Below, piece after piece: positions 50,904-60,382 of a stretch of DNA of 64,000 nt. The notes under the pieces were generated by a model that was not told where the DNA came from, made no database searches, and saw only the letters and a program-made list of their open reading frames with translations. The position numbers were made by a program, and so were the translations under genes. This DNA is from Saccharomycopsis fibuligera x Saccharomycopsis cf. fibuligera. Its lineage: Eukaryota; Ascomycota; Saccharomycetes; Ascoideales; Saccharomycopsidaceae. Positions within the stretch are counted from its first letter, which is position 1; every line of letters starts with the position of its first letter. The stretch is taken from the NCBI GenBank assembly GCA_001936135.1, contig CP012820.1:1860001-1924000 (forward strand), written 5' to 3'.

Positions 50904-52697
50904 ATGCAAAAGATGGCGTTCCTCACTCCGCTCAAGAGACTCAAGTGGGGTTTTATTCCTGTCAAAAGACATGTTGAAGAAATAGCTGACGCAAAAGACC
51001 CTGGCTTCGTGGCAGATAACTACGAAAACGAAGCTGCCACTGTTAGTACTTCTACCAAAAATGAGGAGAAACTAGAATACCGTGACGAAGCCAACAGAAA
51101 ATGGTACAAGTTTTTCGATGAATACGAGTACAGATTACCCAAAAATGAGGAAAACCAAAGAAAGTGGTACCATTGGTATAATCCCAATGACACCAAAGCT
51201 GAAAGAAAATTATTACTTAAGATTGACATATTGTTGACTTTTTACTCCATGGTGGCATATTGGGTGAAGTATTTGGACCAAACCAATTTGAACAATGCAT
51301 ACATTGGCGGCTTGAAAGAAGGTATTGGCATGAAGGGCAACGATTTAGTAAACACACAAGTGGTTTTTACTGTCGGTTCAATTGTATTTCAGCTTCCATT
51401 CATGTACATTCTTGTTGGATTGCCATTAAACTACGTCTTGCCCTTTCTTGATCTCATTTGGTCAATTTTAACCATTTGCACATATAGGGTCACCAATGTA
51501 GCTGGATTGAAGGCCATTAGATTCTTTGTCTCTGCTTGCGAGGGTGGAGTTTATTTGGCTTTTCAGTACTTATTTGGCACATTTATATTTGAACCTGACC
51601 AGATTGCTAGAAGGTCTATGGTTTATTATTTTGGTCAATATTTGGGAGTGTTGACTAGTGGATTGCTCGCTGGTGCCATTGAAAGAAGCTTAAGTGGGGT
51701 CAATGGTTTAGCTGCTTGGCAATGGATCTTTATCATTGATGGTATAATTAGTGTAGTGGTTGGAGTGTTGGGGTTCTACATGTTACCAGGTACTCCAAAT
51801 GATTGCTATTCAATCTTTTTTTCTGATGATGAAATTAGACTCCTAAGAAAAAGATTGAAGGAAAACCATACTGCGGCTAATCCAAGAGACTCTGTCAAAT
51901 CTTTAGTCGATCTCAAGTTATGGAAAGATATTTTGACGTCATGGGAAATTTACGTGCTTTCATTATGGAACATTTTTTGCTGGAATAATAACAACGGTAC
52001 TTCTGGTGCGTATTTACTTTGGCTCAAATCTTTAACCAAGACTGATCCAAGTCTGGGTGCCACAGTGCAAAGATACGATCAGGGCAGGTTACAAGATTTG
52101 ACGGCATTAACTCCAGGGTTAGGATTGCTATGGTTGCTTTTAACATGTACATATGCAGATTTATTCAGATCAAGATGGAGTGCAATTGTATTATCTCAAG
52201 TTTTCAATATTATTGGTAATGTGATCTTAGCCGTTTGGGATGTCCCCGAGGGTGCCAAATGGTTCGCCTTTTGCTTGCAGTATTTTGGCTGGGCAATGGC
52301 TCCGGTGCTATACAGTTGGCAAAATGACATATGCAGAAGAGACGCGAGAAAAAGAGCAGTAATCTTGGTGACAATGAATATCTTGGCTAGTTCATCAACT
52401 GCTTGGACCTCAGTGTTGGTTTGGAAAACGGTAGAGCAGCCAAGATACTTGAAAGGATTCTCATTTACTGCGGCAGCGGCGCTTGCGCTTTCAGTGTGGA
52501 CTCCGGTGGTGTTGTGGTTTTATAAGAGACAGGAAAGAAAGTTTGCTAGGCAGAATGGGATTGTGTTGTATAACTCCAAGACCGATCCTGAATTCCTTGA
52601 AAGGGTTAAAGCTGGTGAAAGTGTTGCTAAAGAGTCAATTGATTCAAAGTCTGAAAAGATTATTGTCTGTGAGGATCATCAGTTAAAGAATGATTGA
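50904..52697 (+). CDS. SEO1: Major facilitator transporter of the allantoate permease family, Seo1-like
   Basis: 597 residues. The cytosolic N-terminus of about 105 residues is charged. Twelve membrane segments start near 110. The family block [24 protein letters not shown] is followed by [16 protein letters not shown] and [13 protein letters not shown]. In the second half, [23 protein letters not shown] and [28 protein letters not shown] match S. cerevisiae Seo1 (593 residues) nearly residue for residue as I remember it, better than Vht1 or Dal5. Seo1 is associated with sensitivity to ethionine sulfoxide; its true substrate is unknown, probably an anionic or sulfur-containing compound. Met4 (50913) is an alternative start. 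Confidence 0.9.
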   Translation: MQKMAFLTPLKRLKWGFIPVKRHVEEIADAKDPGFVADNYENEAATVSTSTKNEEKLEYRDEANRKWYKFFDEYEYRLPKNEENQRKWYHWYNPNDTKAERKLLLKIDILLTFYSMVAYWVKYLDQTNLNNAYIGGLKEGIGMKGNDLVNTQVVFTVGSIVFQLPFMYILVGLPLNYVLPFLDLIWSILTICTYRVTNVAGLKAIRFFVSACEGGVYLAFQYLFGTFIFEPDQIARRSMVYYFGQYLGVLTSGLLAGAIERSLSGVNGLAAWQWIFIIDGIISVVVGVLGFYMLPGTPNDCYSIFFSDDEIRLLRKRLKENHTAANPRDSVKSLVDLKLWKDILTSWEIYVLSLWNIFCWNNNNGTSGAYLLWLKSLTKTDPSLGATVQRYDQGRLQDLTALTPGLGLLWLLLTCTYADLFRSRWSAIVLSQVFNIIGNVILAVWDVPEGAKWFAFCLQYFGWAMAPVLYSWQNDICRRDARKRAVILVTMNILASSSTAWTSVLVWKTVEQPRYLKGFSFTAAAALALSVWTPVVLWFYKRQERKFARQNGIVLYNSKTDPEFLERVKAGESVAKESIDSKSEKIIVCEDHQLKND

Positions 52698-53152
52698 TAG
52701 TTTATCACATTTTGTTTGTCCATAATTTTTTTTATTCTGTTTTCTTTTTTCCATATTAAAGCTTATTTGTTGTTATTTTTTAATACATAATGTACTCTGT
52801 TGCCTTCTTATTACTATAATATTCTTTCGTTCTAAATGTTTTTTGTCTTGTACTAACACGCTTCAAGATTAGGAAAACATCATGCATGTTAATGCCTTTT
52901 TCATACCGTTTTCGCATAATAGCGCATAAAACCACCATCGCTCCAAATCATTGATGAGAAGCGTGAAAAAGAAATTTTTTTACTTTTCAAAAAAATTTTT
53001 TTTTTTTTTTTCTTTCATATATATCTCTTCTACTCTCTGATTTTCCTTCTATTCTAAGTTACTTACTTCGTTTAATTCATCTTTTAAAACTAAAGATATT
53101 TGGGCGAGCTCTTGCAAGGAACCCTAAACTAAAATCACTCACCAACATCACA
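52698..53152. other. Spacer SEO1-like 3' end / SNU13 promoter
   Basis: 455 bases. T-rich (poly-T at about 52996-53010) before the SNU13 leader, which contains ACCCTAAA (a possible Tbf1-type TTTAGGGT site) at about 53121-53128. No gene is supported. Confidence 0.45.
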
Positions 53153-53533
53153 ATGTCTGCTCCAAACCCAAAAGCTTTTCCGTTAGCCGACTCTGGCTTG
53201 TCTCAGCAAATCTTGGACGTTATCCAACAAGCCCAAAACTTGAGACAATTGAAAAAAGGTGCTAATGAAGCCACCAAGACTTTGAATAGAGGTATCTCTG
53301 AATTCATTATCATGGCCGCTGATGCTGAGCCTATTGAAATCTTATTGCATTTGCCATTGTTATGTGAAGATAAAAACGTTCCTTATGTTTTTGTCCCATC
53401 AAAGACTGCTCTTGGTAGAGCTTGTGGGGTTTCTAGACCAGTTATTGCTGCTTCTGTTACAACCAATGATAGTTCTTCTATCAAGAACCAAATCTTTGCT
53501 ATTAAGGACAAGATTGAAACTCTTTTGATTTAA
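53153..53533 (+). CDS. SNU13: 15.5K RNA-binding protein of U4/U6.U5 and box C/D snoRNPs
   Basis: 126 residues, the exact S. cerevisiae length. L7Ae-family protein that binds kink-turns in U4 snRNA and box C/D snoRNAs. [19 protein letters not shown] and [30 protein letters not shown] form the L7Ae signature. [12 protein letters not shown] at about 38-49 is the RNA-contacting loop. Codon use is biased toward frequent codons. There is no intron in the coding region. Confidence 0.98.
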   Translation: MSAPNPKAFPLADSGLSQQILDVIQQAQNLRQLKKGANEATKTLNRGISEFIIMAADAEPIEILLHLPLLCEDKNVPYVFVPSKTALGRACGVSRPVIAASVTTNDSSSIKNQIFAIKDKIETLLI

Positions 53534-53958
53534 GCTTTTTGCTTTTTGCTAACTATTATCTGAAAAGTTTGTCTATTTGATTATTTTTCATGGCTTAAGG
53601 TGCTTGGTAGGTGGAATTATCTATCTGTATTTTAGTTACTCAGTTGATAATATACTATTAATTTTTAATAATTATTTTTCAATTGTTGATTTTTTCTCTC
53701 TTTTTTATTGTTGGTTATTTTAATTTATTTACAAGGCGGTGTAAAAATATAAAGATGGCTTTTATTTTTTATTCGTTTTAACTTCTACGTTGTGTACTTT
53801 AATAGACTAGAACCATTGCTATTACCATTATCGCTATTACTACTAGTATTCTTTTACGACGAATTACATTACACTAACATCACCATAATCTTTGCTATTG
53901 TAGAAATCAATTATTATTTACAGTCAATCAGTATTTAATTTATAGTTCAATTGACAGA
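53534..53958. other. Convergent 3' region SNU13 / DDB1-like gene
   Basis: 425 bases, AT-rich. No feature beyond the two 3' ends. Confidence 0.5.
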
Positions 53959-56900
53959 TTACAAGCCAAACCCAAGCGAACTCAAAAAAACAACCCTGTG
54001 CAAAAATTTTAACTCTTGACAAGTCAAATATGCATGCTGTATATCCTCCGGCAACTTAAACACTTTTTGAAAGATCGTACCATCAATAAAATTAAAATGA
54101 CCAAGCTCATTCGTGCTGGTACTAACATTATGGACATTTCTGTAGCTGTTGAACCCAAGCAAATAGTCCACATAATCATTGTTATTTTCTACCATTTTTG
54201 GTTTATTTATTAAGTTTGTTTCCAATAGGTAAAAAATTTTTAATACTTTGTTTTGCAAAAATTGTAAAGTTGATGATAATTCATTAGATCTGACTATGCT
54301 CAAATTGTAGATTCCTCCGGTGGCAGAACCAGCTAAAGTTAGCGGGATCACGTTTGCCTTAATATCCATTTGCGCCTTCTTTAACTCGGTTGTCATATCA
54401 AATGATGCACTTTGAGTATCTTGTTGCTGCCGTTGGTATTGTAATGCAAATTCATCTTTTAAACTTGCATCAACCACACTGCTGATTCTACTGATGGCTC
54501 GGATTGGTAACAGATACATCAAGTTAATATTATCCTGAAAATTGAACCTGCTTCGAATTGATCTTTTTCCAGCTTCTAATCCTTTCATATTATCATCATT
54601 ATTATTGTTGGCATCATTGCCATCACGCAGTAATACATTTTGCGCGCTTAGATAAAAATTGTTCAAAATATCAGTACTGAAACAAACTGAAGAACTCACC
54701 GCTGCAACGTCAATCCCTGGCACCCCACTGTTATAATTATTATTACTATTAATAGGCTCTAAATCACTAACACCAATCTCAACAGGCATTTCGTAATCTT
54801 CATATCTGTTAGCTGCCGCATAATCACTAACGGTATAAATCTCATTAGCCAAGCTCCGGCTACTAGAATACCTGATCAGAGCAATTTTGAAGCTCAACAA
54901 CCCTTGAAAAATGTCATTTAAGAAAACTATATTGTCAGCTGAAGTCACACGAGAGGTAAAATTTAGAGCAATTTTTTGCTCAAAGGATTTGCGAATGTAG
55001 AACCGTTTTCTTGATGGCTTATAGTTTAGCCTGAAAATTCCTGTTTTGTTGCCTGTGGCTAGAATGAGTCTATAACCGAAGTTGGAAATTGAATAATAAT
55101 CACCGCTGCTTTTGGTTTTGTAAGACATTTCGTGATGTATCTTATGATTTCCATCAGAAGAGTCCAAATCAATTCCAAATAATTTGAATTCGGAAATAGT
55201 AATCTGCTGACCATCGTTGGTATCTTCGTTCTCGAGCAGCGTTTTATTTTTATGTTTTCCATCACCATAAAATGTAGCATGATTTTGCAAATATGTAAGC
55301 TTTTTACATTTTGTCAAAATCATGAACTTGTTGAGTAACATTTTTTGTAAGTCTATTGATGTCTTATCTTCAAATTCAAAAACTTTTGCCGTATTTAATT
55401 GACTGGTTTTGGGAAGTTGATAATTTGTGCGAATGATGTCAATTGCCTCGTAGCCTGTTAAGGAGAAGGTGTCTAGTAAATTTAAGGATTTGGTGTTAAT
55501 AAGATGAAGTTTGCTTATTACCGTTTTGGCTTTTGCCAGATTGTTGTCATAATCATTGACATTGTTTCTATGTGCACTTTGGTTATGATCGAAATTGGAC
55601 GATAAGAATTGGTTGGTTATCAAAACGGCTAGATCAAATTCGACAAATATGACAAATTTTCTTATTATTCCATCTACCAGTATCGAGTTGATAAAGGTGT
55701 TGAAAGTCTCCTGTGGTTGATAACTATTGTTTTTACTGCTGCTACTGCTACTGGTTAATGAGTAATGGGCGTCAGAAGTAGCAAATTTGTCATTAATGCT
55801 TCTCGATGCAACTTTGCGAAATTTGTTTCTGGTATTCGAGAGCGATTTGCGTATTTCTTTATCATCATCATCATCATCATCATCTCCTCCATCTTCAGCA
55901 TCATCTCTTTCATCTTCCTTTCTATATTCTGCTTTGCTACCTTTCATATTATTTCGAAATTCTTGGGGAATCGCTAACACTTTGTGTATAGAAAATTCCC
56001 CATTTACGTTTGACCCTCCAAGAAAATAAATCTCCCCATTGTAAACAAATTCGCTAGAACCTTTTAAAGATGATAATATCAAAGATGAAGAGGATGACGC
56101 GCCACTCACATTAAGCTTCCCAAAATCATACACAATATGATCAGCTTTAGACAATAGCTCAAAGCAGCATAATTGCAAATTAAGCAAATACACACCGTTT
56201 TTAGTCTTCAAATAATAGACAATGTTATTATTATTATTATTGATCAAGTTTGATTTTTCCAATTCTATTGTCAGTTTATCAAACTCGTAAAGAAGATAAT
56301 CTGACCTCTTGAGATTGAGTATATCTCCTTTGTTGTTGCTGCCATTGTTGCTATTAAAGATAGTGCTTAGTCTGATGACCACTAGTTGACTATTCATGTT
56401 TGCCCCCACCAAGACACTATTGGCTTCGGTTCTTTCTGCCAGGTTTTTGTCGTTTGGAATGTAACTGCTTTTGTTGTCTAACAGCGCAATAGTATCTAGT
56501 AATAATGACGTGAATGCGGATGTAGCAAGTTTAAACTGTCTTACCTTAAACACTAAACTATCTTTGACACTGCTTTGCCTCAAGGCTGTCACATTGCCTT
56601 GCCAGTCTGATAAGACGAAATATAAATGACTGTTGATAATTTTGCAGTCAAACGTGGAGATTTCATGACGAATAGTCATTGTAGGCAATGGTATATTCCG
56701 GTCAATGTTAGATACGAAATCTATAAATCGTACGTAAAGCTGGTCAGTTTCTTTAGCTTTGCAAAGACAATAAAAGCTGTAGTTTTCTTTAATGGCTATT
56801 TTTTGCAAATTATGAAGTGGCTTGTAGCCACGTTTGATAAGAACAAGTTTGTTACTGTTATTTCTGTTTGGTAGCTCGAATTCAAAGGCCATGATTTCTT

Positions 56901-58758
56901 GAGTAGTCACGAAATAAAGATACAATCCGTGATAAGATACTTCCAACAAGTTCATAAATTCATAATCTTTCTCAAGTTCAAGATTTTTTTTATAAAATTT
57001 GTTTCTTTCATTCACCGTTTCAGTGTCCAATGATTCATTGGGCGAGATCAAAGTAGCTGAAACACGATTGTTGTGAAAATAGTCTATCAATAATATAGAA
57101 CCACTTCCCACTTTGAAGCACCACGTATTTCTCAATGGTGATTGCTCTTTTCTTTTGTCAGTTTGATGAGCAGGAAAATAATTTACCACTACAGTGTTTA
57201 ACCCACGACCGTAGCTTTTGAATTCACTAGAGTGTAAATTTCCTGAGGCAGAGAACATTATTGTTTGAAGGAAGTGGCTGAGCAGCTTAAATTGACTATT
57301 TTCTTCTTTTCGCAAGTGTGTTAATGTACGGGTGATATTGCTATCAGAAAATGGACTGTTACTAGTATTATCATTGCTACTGGTTGATAATTCTTCAAAA
57401 AATGGTGCATGAGACCCGCTGAATCCTAAGTCTGTAATTGGCCCATTACTAAATTCACTTAAATATTGTACCATAGAAATATGTGGTTCAGTGTTGTTGA
57501 TTTTAAAAATCACTGAATTGCTCACTTGCGAAGTAGCCATAAAATAATTTTTGTTCAAATGTAATAACGTATTACTATAGTTAATTTTGCCTAGTTCAAC
57601 CTCATCCCATGCTGTAATTTTAATAGGCAGATGAATTGTAATGTCAGAGGCATAGGAGATATTGCCGGTTGCTGCGAGGGCTTCTGGAATAGACATGGAT
57701 ATTCCAGATAGGTATAAAGTGCAATCTGTTGATAATGATAGAACTCTATAAGTTATTACCAGACCATTCTTTTCACTTTCTTGGTTCTGTGAATCTATTA
57801 TACAGTGAGAAATTATAAGTCGTGTTGATTTTAGGGTCGCTGAGGTCTTTTTCATTATGTTATATTTGCTGTTTGGTAGTGTTACTAGCTCATACAGGCG
57901 CACACTATCGGCGTCGGGGTTCCTTATTGCCTTTTTTGCATTATTGGGAAGTGGTAAGTAAGCCAGATGTTTACCGGAGCAAAAAATCAAGCCTGAAGAG
58001 TACGGATTAGCATTTGAAGCTAAGTTAATGAAATGGTTGGGGAAATTAATTACATTGGGAAGATCAGTTAGTGAATGATTCGACAATACTTTCAAAGAAG
58101 AGCTATCAAATTCATAAAAATCAAGGCTTGGGCTGTTTATGGACAGCGCGGTCAAAGTTACAACATAAAAAATTTTGCGAGTGACATTAACTGTCTCTAG
58201 CTGAATAACTGAGGATATCTTTGCGCTTATTGTCGATCGCTGTTGGAAAATGGAGTGTGTATTTCTAGATCTAGTAATTTTGGCTGGTGGTTTTTTGTTT
58301 CCCTCTGAGGCTGAAGCTGCCACCGAGCTGCTCAATTTAATAATCTCAAAGACGCCGGAGTGAGTGTGTAGTATCAATAAGTTTAAAAGTTGATTTACTT
58401 TGATGTGCATACTGGATGCCTTTGGCAAAGCTGAAGTGATGGATATTTTCTCAAGTGAGCAAATACCGCGATTGGCGCTAAATCCCACTGCATATATTTG
58501 CAAAGATTTGGTAAGAGCCAACAAGATATAAGCGCCGGGGCATTGGTGGTTTGCTTCTGGTTTATGAACGGCGCAATCGATAATGGTGTCATACAAAGAG
58601 ACAGAGTGTTTGAAGTTCAAGCCATCTTCTTGGATAGAATAGACTTCTACTGAGTTGAGTTTTGCCAACACAAGGTCTGAATTTCTGGAGGTGAAGGGAA
58701 CATAAAACGATTGCACCACCGTGGTTGGCTCCTGGATGGCAGAAAGCAACACTGACAT
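53959..58758 (-). CDS. MMS1: DDB1/CPSF160-family beta-propeller protein, Mms1-like
   Basis: 1599 residues, single exon. The N-terminus (PTTVVQSFYVPFTSRNSDLV, then a short AK-x-VEVYSI strand and an LYDTI strand) follows the first strands of DDB1. The C-terminus has a strand pair GSATGGIYNLSIVRS, then helices and FNFIDGTIFQKVFKLP (about 1555-1570), equivalent to the DDB1/Rse1 block ending in IDGDL. The middle is propeller-like with inserts, including an Asp-rich run near residue 960. In S. cerevisiae the DDB1-type adaptor is Mms1 (1407 residues), which links substrates to the Rtt101 cullin ligase in replication repair. Rse1 and Cft1 are relatives, but the N-terminal match is to DDB1. The symbol is therefore tentative. 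The stop is at 53959. Confidence 0.7.
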   Translation of the reverse strand: MSVLLSAIQEPTTVVQSFYVPFTSRNSDLVLAKLNSVEVYSIQEDGLNFKHSVSLYDTIIDCAVHKPEANHQCPGAYILLALTKSLQIYAVGFSANRGICSLEKISITSALPKASSMHIKVNQLLNLLILHTHSGVFEIIKLSSSVAASASEGNKKPPAKITRSRNTHSIFQQRSTISAKISSVIQLETVNVTRKIFYVVTLTALSINSPSLDFYEFDSSSLKVLSNHSLTDLPNVINFPNHFINLASNANPYSSGLIFCSGKHLAYLPLPNNAKKAIRNPDADSVRLYELVTLPNSKYNIMKKTSATLKSTRLIISHCIIDSQNQESEKNGLVITYRVLSLSTDCTLYLSGISMSIPEALAATGNISYASDITIHLPIKITAWDEVELGKINYSNTLLHLNKNYFMATSQVSNSVIFKINNTEPHISMVQYLSEFSNGPITDLGFSGSHAPFFEELSTSSNDNTSNSPFSDSNITRTLTHLRKEENSQFKLLSHFLQTIMFSASGNLHSSEFKSYGRGLNTVVVNYFPAHQTDKRKEQSPLRNTWCFKVGSGSILLIDYFHNNRVSATLISPNESLDTETVNERNKFYKKNLELEKDYEFMNLLEVSYHGLYLYFVTTQEIMAFEFELPNRNNSNKLVLIKRGYKPLHNLQKIAIKENYSFYCLCKAKETDQLYVRFIDFVSNIDRNIPLPTMTIRHEISTFDCKIINSHLYFVLSDWQGNVTALRQSSVKDSLVFKVRQFKLATSAFTSLLLDTIALLDNKSSYIPNDKNLAERTEANSVLVGANMNSQLVVIRLSTIFNSNNGSNNKGDILNLKRSDYLLYEFDKLTIELEKSNLINNNNNNIVYYLKTKNGVYLLNLQLCCFELLSKADHIVYDFGKLNVSGASSSSSLILSSLKGSSEFVYNGEIYFLGGSNVNGEFSIHKVLAIPQEFRNNMKGSKAEYRKEDERDDAEDGGDDDDDDDDKEIRKSLSNTRNKFRKVASRSINDKFATSDAHYSLTSSSSSSKNNSYQPQETFNTFINSILVDGIIRKFVIFVEFDLAVLITNQFLSSNFDHNQSAHRNNVNDYDNNLAKAKTVISKLHLINTKSLNLLDTFSLTGYEAIDIIRTNYQLPKTSQLNTAKVFEFEDKTSIDLQKMLLNKFMILTKCKKLTYLQNHATFYGDGKHKNKTLLENEDTNDGQQITISEFKLFGIDLDSSDGNHKIHHEMSYKTKSSGDYYSISNFGYRLILATGNKTGIFRLNYKPSRKRFYIRKSFEQKIALNFTSRVTSADNIVFLNDIFQGLLSFKIALIRYSSSRSLANEIYTVSDYAAANRYEDYEMPVEIGVSDLEPINSNNNYNSGVPGIDVAAVSSSVCFSTDILNNFYLSAQNVLLRDGNDANNNNDDNMKGLEAGKRSIRSRFNFQDNINLMYLLPIRAISRISSVVDASLKDEFALQYQRQQQDTQSASFDMTTELKKAQMDIKANVIPLTLAGSATGGIYNLSIVRSNELSSTLQFLQNKVLKIFYLLETNLINKPKMVENNNDYVDYLLGFNSYRNVHNVSTSTNELGHFNFIDGTIFQKVFKLPEDIQHAYLTCQELKFLHRVVFLSSLGFGL

Positions 58759-59080
58759 GGGGCTCTTTTGCGGCTATTGCCGTGTACTCTGTTGATGATA
58801 ACGGTCTTTACCATCTTGAAAGCCCTCTGCGAGGTTTATTGTAGCGATGTTGAAAAGCAATTGTTGTTAAAGCGCAGATTCCGAAAGGTGAAGCAGGGTA
58901 GCTTGTGCACAATAGACCGCACAAAGAGTTCCGATTAGCAATCTCCGCAAGCGATGAGATGGGCAATTATTGCCATCACTAACTGTAAGTATACAAGTAT
59001 GCCACTTAGGAGAGAGAAAAATAAAAGGCCCTATTCGCTCTGGTTATAATCATAAATCCCAGTCTATAAGCTAATTCATC
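58759..59080. other. Divergent promoter region DDB1-like / FMP46-like
   Basis: 320 bases shared by two divergent genes. No clear element is assigned. Confidence 0.45.
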
Positions 59081-59751
59081 ATGTCTCTCTTCAAATCCCT
59101 TCAGTCAATTCCTGGTGTAATCACCATCTTGTATGTACTATAGCGCCGAAGCTTCGCTAGCGCTTATGGCTGTCCATACTATCATACTCTCTGGACGAAA
59201 TGATTACAGTCATCGACAACATACTAACCAGACAATCTAGCCACTCTCCAAGTAGCACAAACTCAGTCGATCTTCTCAAAATCCTCAACAAACATCAAGT
59301 CAGCAGAGCGCAAGACGCAGGCAACAAGTCGTGGCTTTCAAAGTTCTTGTCCTTTTCTTCTAGCGATTCCGCAAAAGACACGAAGGAATTGGACGAGATC
59401 TTGAATCGCGGCAACGATTTGCAAGTGTCGAACGACTTTAAAAACGCACTCTATTACATTGACATACAGAACAAGTTCCCAACCGCACAGCAGTTCAAGC
59501 TTATATTCGACTATCTTGACAAAGACCCCAAAAACCCAGCCACCTACGAGGCGGTGTTTCCGAAATTGGTGAGAAAAAATAACAACCAATTGATATTGCC
59601 AGAAAGTAAAATCCTCAAGGAGCTTGCGCTCAAACCGTTCTCAGAGCTCTCTCCTGGATACTTCAATGTACCATTGGTGATTGACTGGCAAAAGTGCAAG
59701 CTTAGAAACGAGGTAGTGGGCTTGGCTGACATTGTGGACGAGTACAAGTAG
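59081..59751 (+). CDS. FMP46: Mitochondrial thioredoxin-fold protein of the Fmp46 (DUF1687) family, one intron
   Basis: Putative redox protein of mitochondria; the family fold is thioredoxin-like and its function is unknown. Exon 1 is 59081-59130 (MSLFKSLQSIPGVITI plus two bases). A GTATGT donor, TACTAAC branch site and CTAG acceptor define the intron, and exon 2 is 59241-59751. Joined: 561 nt, 186 residues. The junction reads TIL-FHSPSSTNSVDLLKIL, the family's LF-x-N/S-P-x-S motif, where a redox cysteine is often replaced. S. cerevisiae Fmp46 has 133 residues; the extra length is an insert at about 35-70. Conserved later segments are YIDIQNKFPTAQQ and PLVIDWQKCKLRNE (matching ALWVDWENKLVGNE). 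A frame beginning at 59200 starts inside the intron and is not the gene. Confidence 0.88.
59131..59240 (+). other. FMP46: Intron of the FMP46-like gene
   Basis: 110 nt. GTATGT donor, TACTAAC at 59222-59228 and TCTAG acceptor ending at 59240. Phase 2. A CAG only three bases after the branch motif is too close to be used. Confidence 0.88.
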
Positions 59752-60382
59752 AGTTCTTTGGTATTGCCGTTGCTGTTGAGGCAGAATAAAGACGCTATCT
59801 GCGCTGCTTCACCATGTATATAAAAATGATAATATTAAATAGCTATATGTAGATAGACTGTCAACGGTATTCTATTGTCTGTGTTTCTACGTATTCTTGA
59901 CGGCTGAGCGACACTTGGGCACCCTAAAAGCCGCAGCGCTTCGCTCGAGTGTCGCACTGCCACAAACCGATCGAGCGCCTCTTTTTCCTGCTGTCCTTCT
60001 CCCTCTTCTCCTTGCTTCTGTTCTTGTTTATGTTCTTCCTGTGTCTTTTCTTCTCATCCTCCAGATCGCCAACTAAATATCACCTTTGACTCGCCACGGG
60101 AACTCTTTTTGTTCTGTTCGCTCTATCGGCTGCCCTTCGTTTGCTGTTTCAGACTCTCTCCCCTCATCCGTCTTCTTTGCTGCTGTTCAGTAGCCCCTCT
60201 GGCTTGTACTCACCCTGTTGCCCCTTTTAGCCATCCCAGTGCGCTTAGCGCTGTTTCCATTGCTGCTTCTGTTGATTCTATATAAAGTGGTTTGCACAAC
60301 AATTTAACAACGAGTTTTTATATTCCATTATCATCGCCGATCCAATCCAAGTTTCTCTCTTCTGGGGCTTCTTTTTTAGGAG
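59752..60382. other. Spacer FMP46-like 3' end / HUL4 promoter
   Basis: 630 bases. From about 59980 the plus strand is strongly pyrimidine-rich (CT-rich leader and promoter) with a TATA box at 60289. No gene is supported. Confidence 0.5.
60289..60297 (+). promoter_or_regulatory. TATA box of HUL4
   Basis: TATATAAAG lies 86-94 bases before the HUL4 ATG. Confidence 0.5.
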
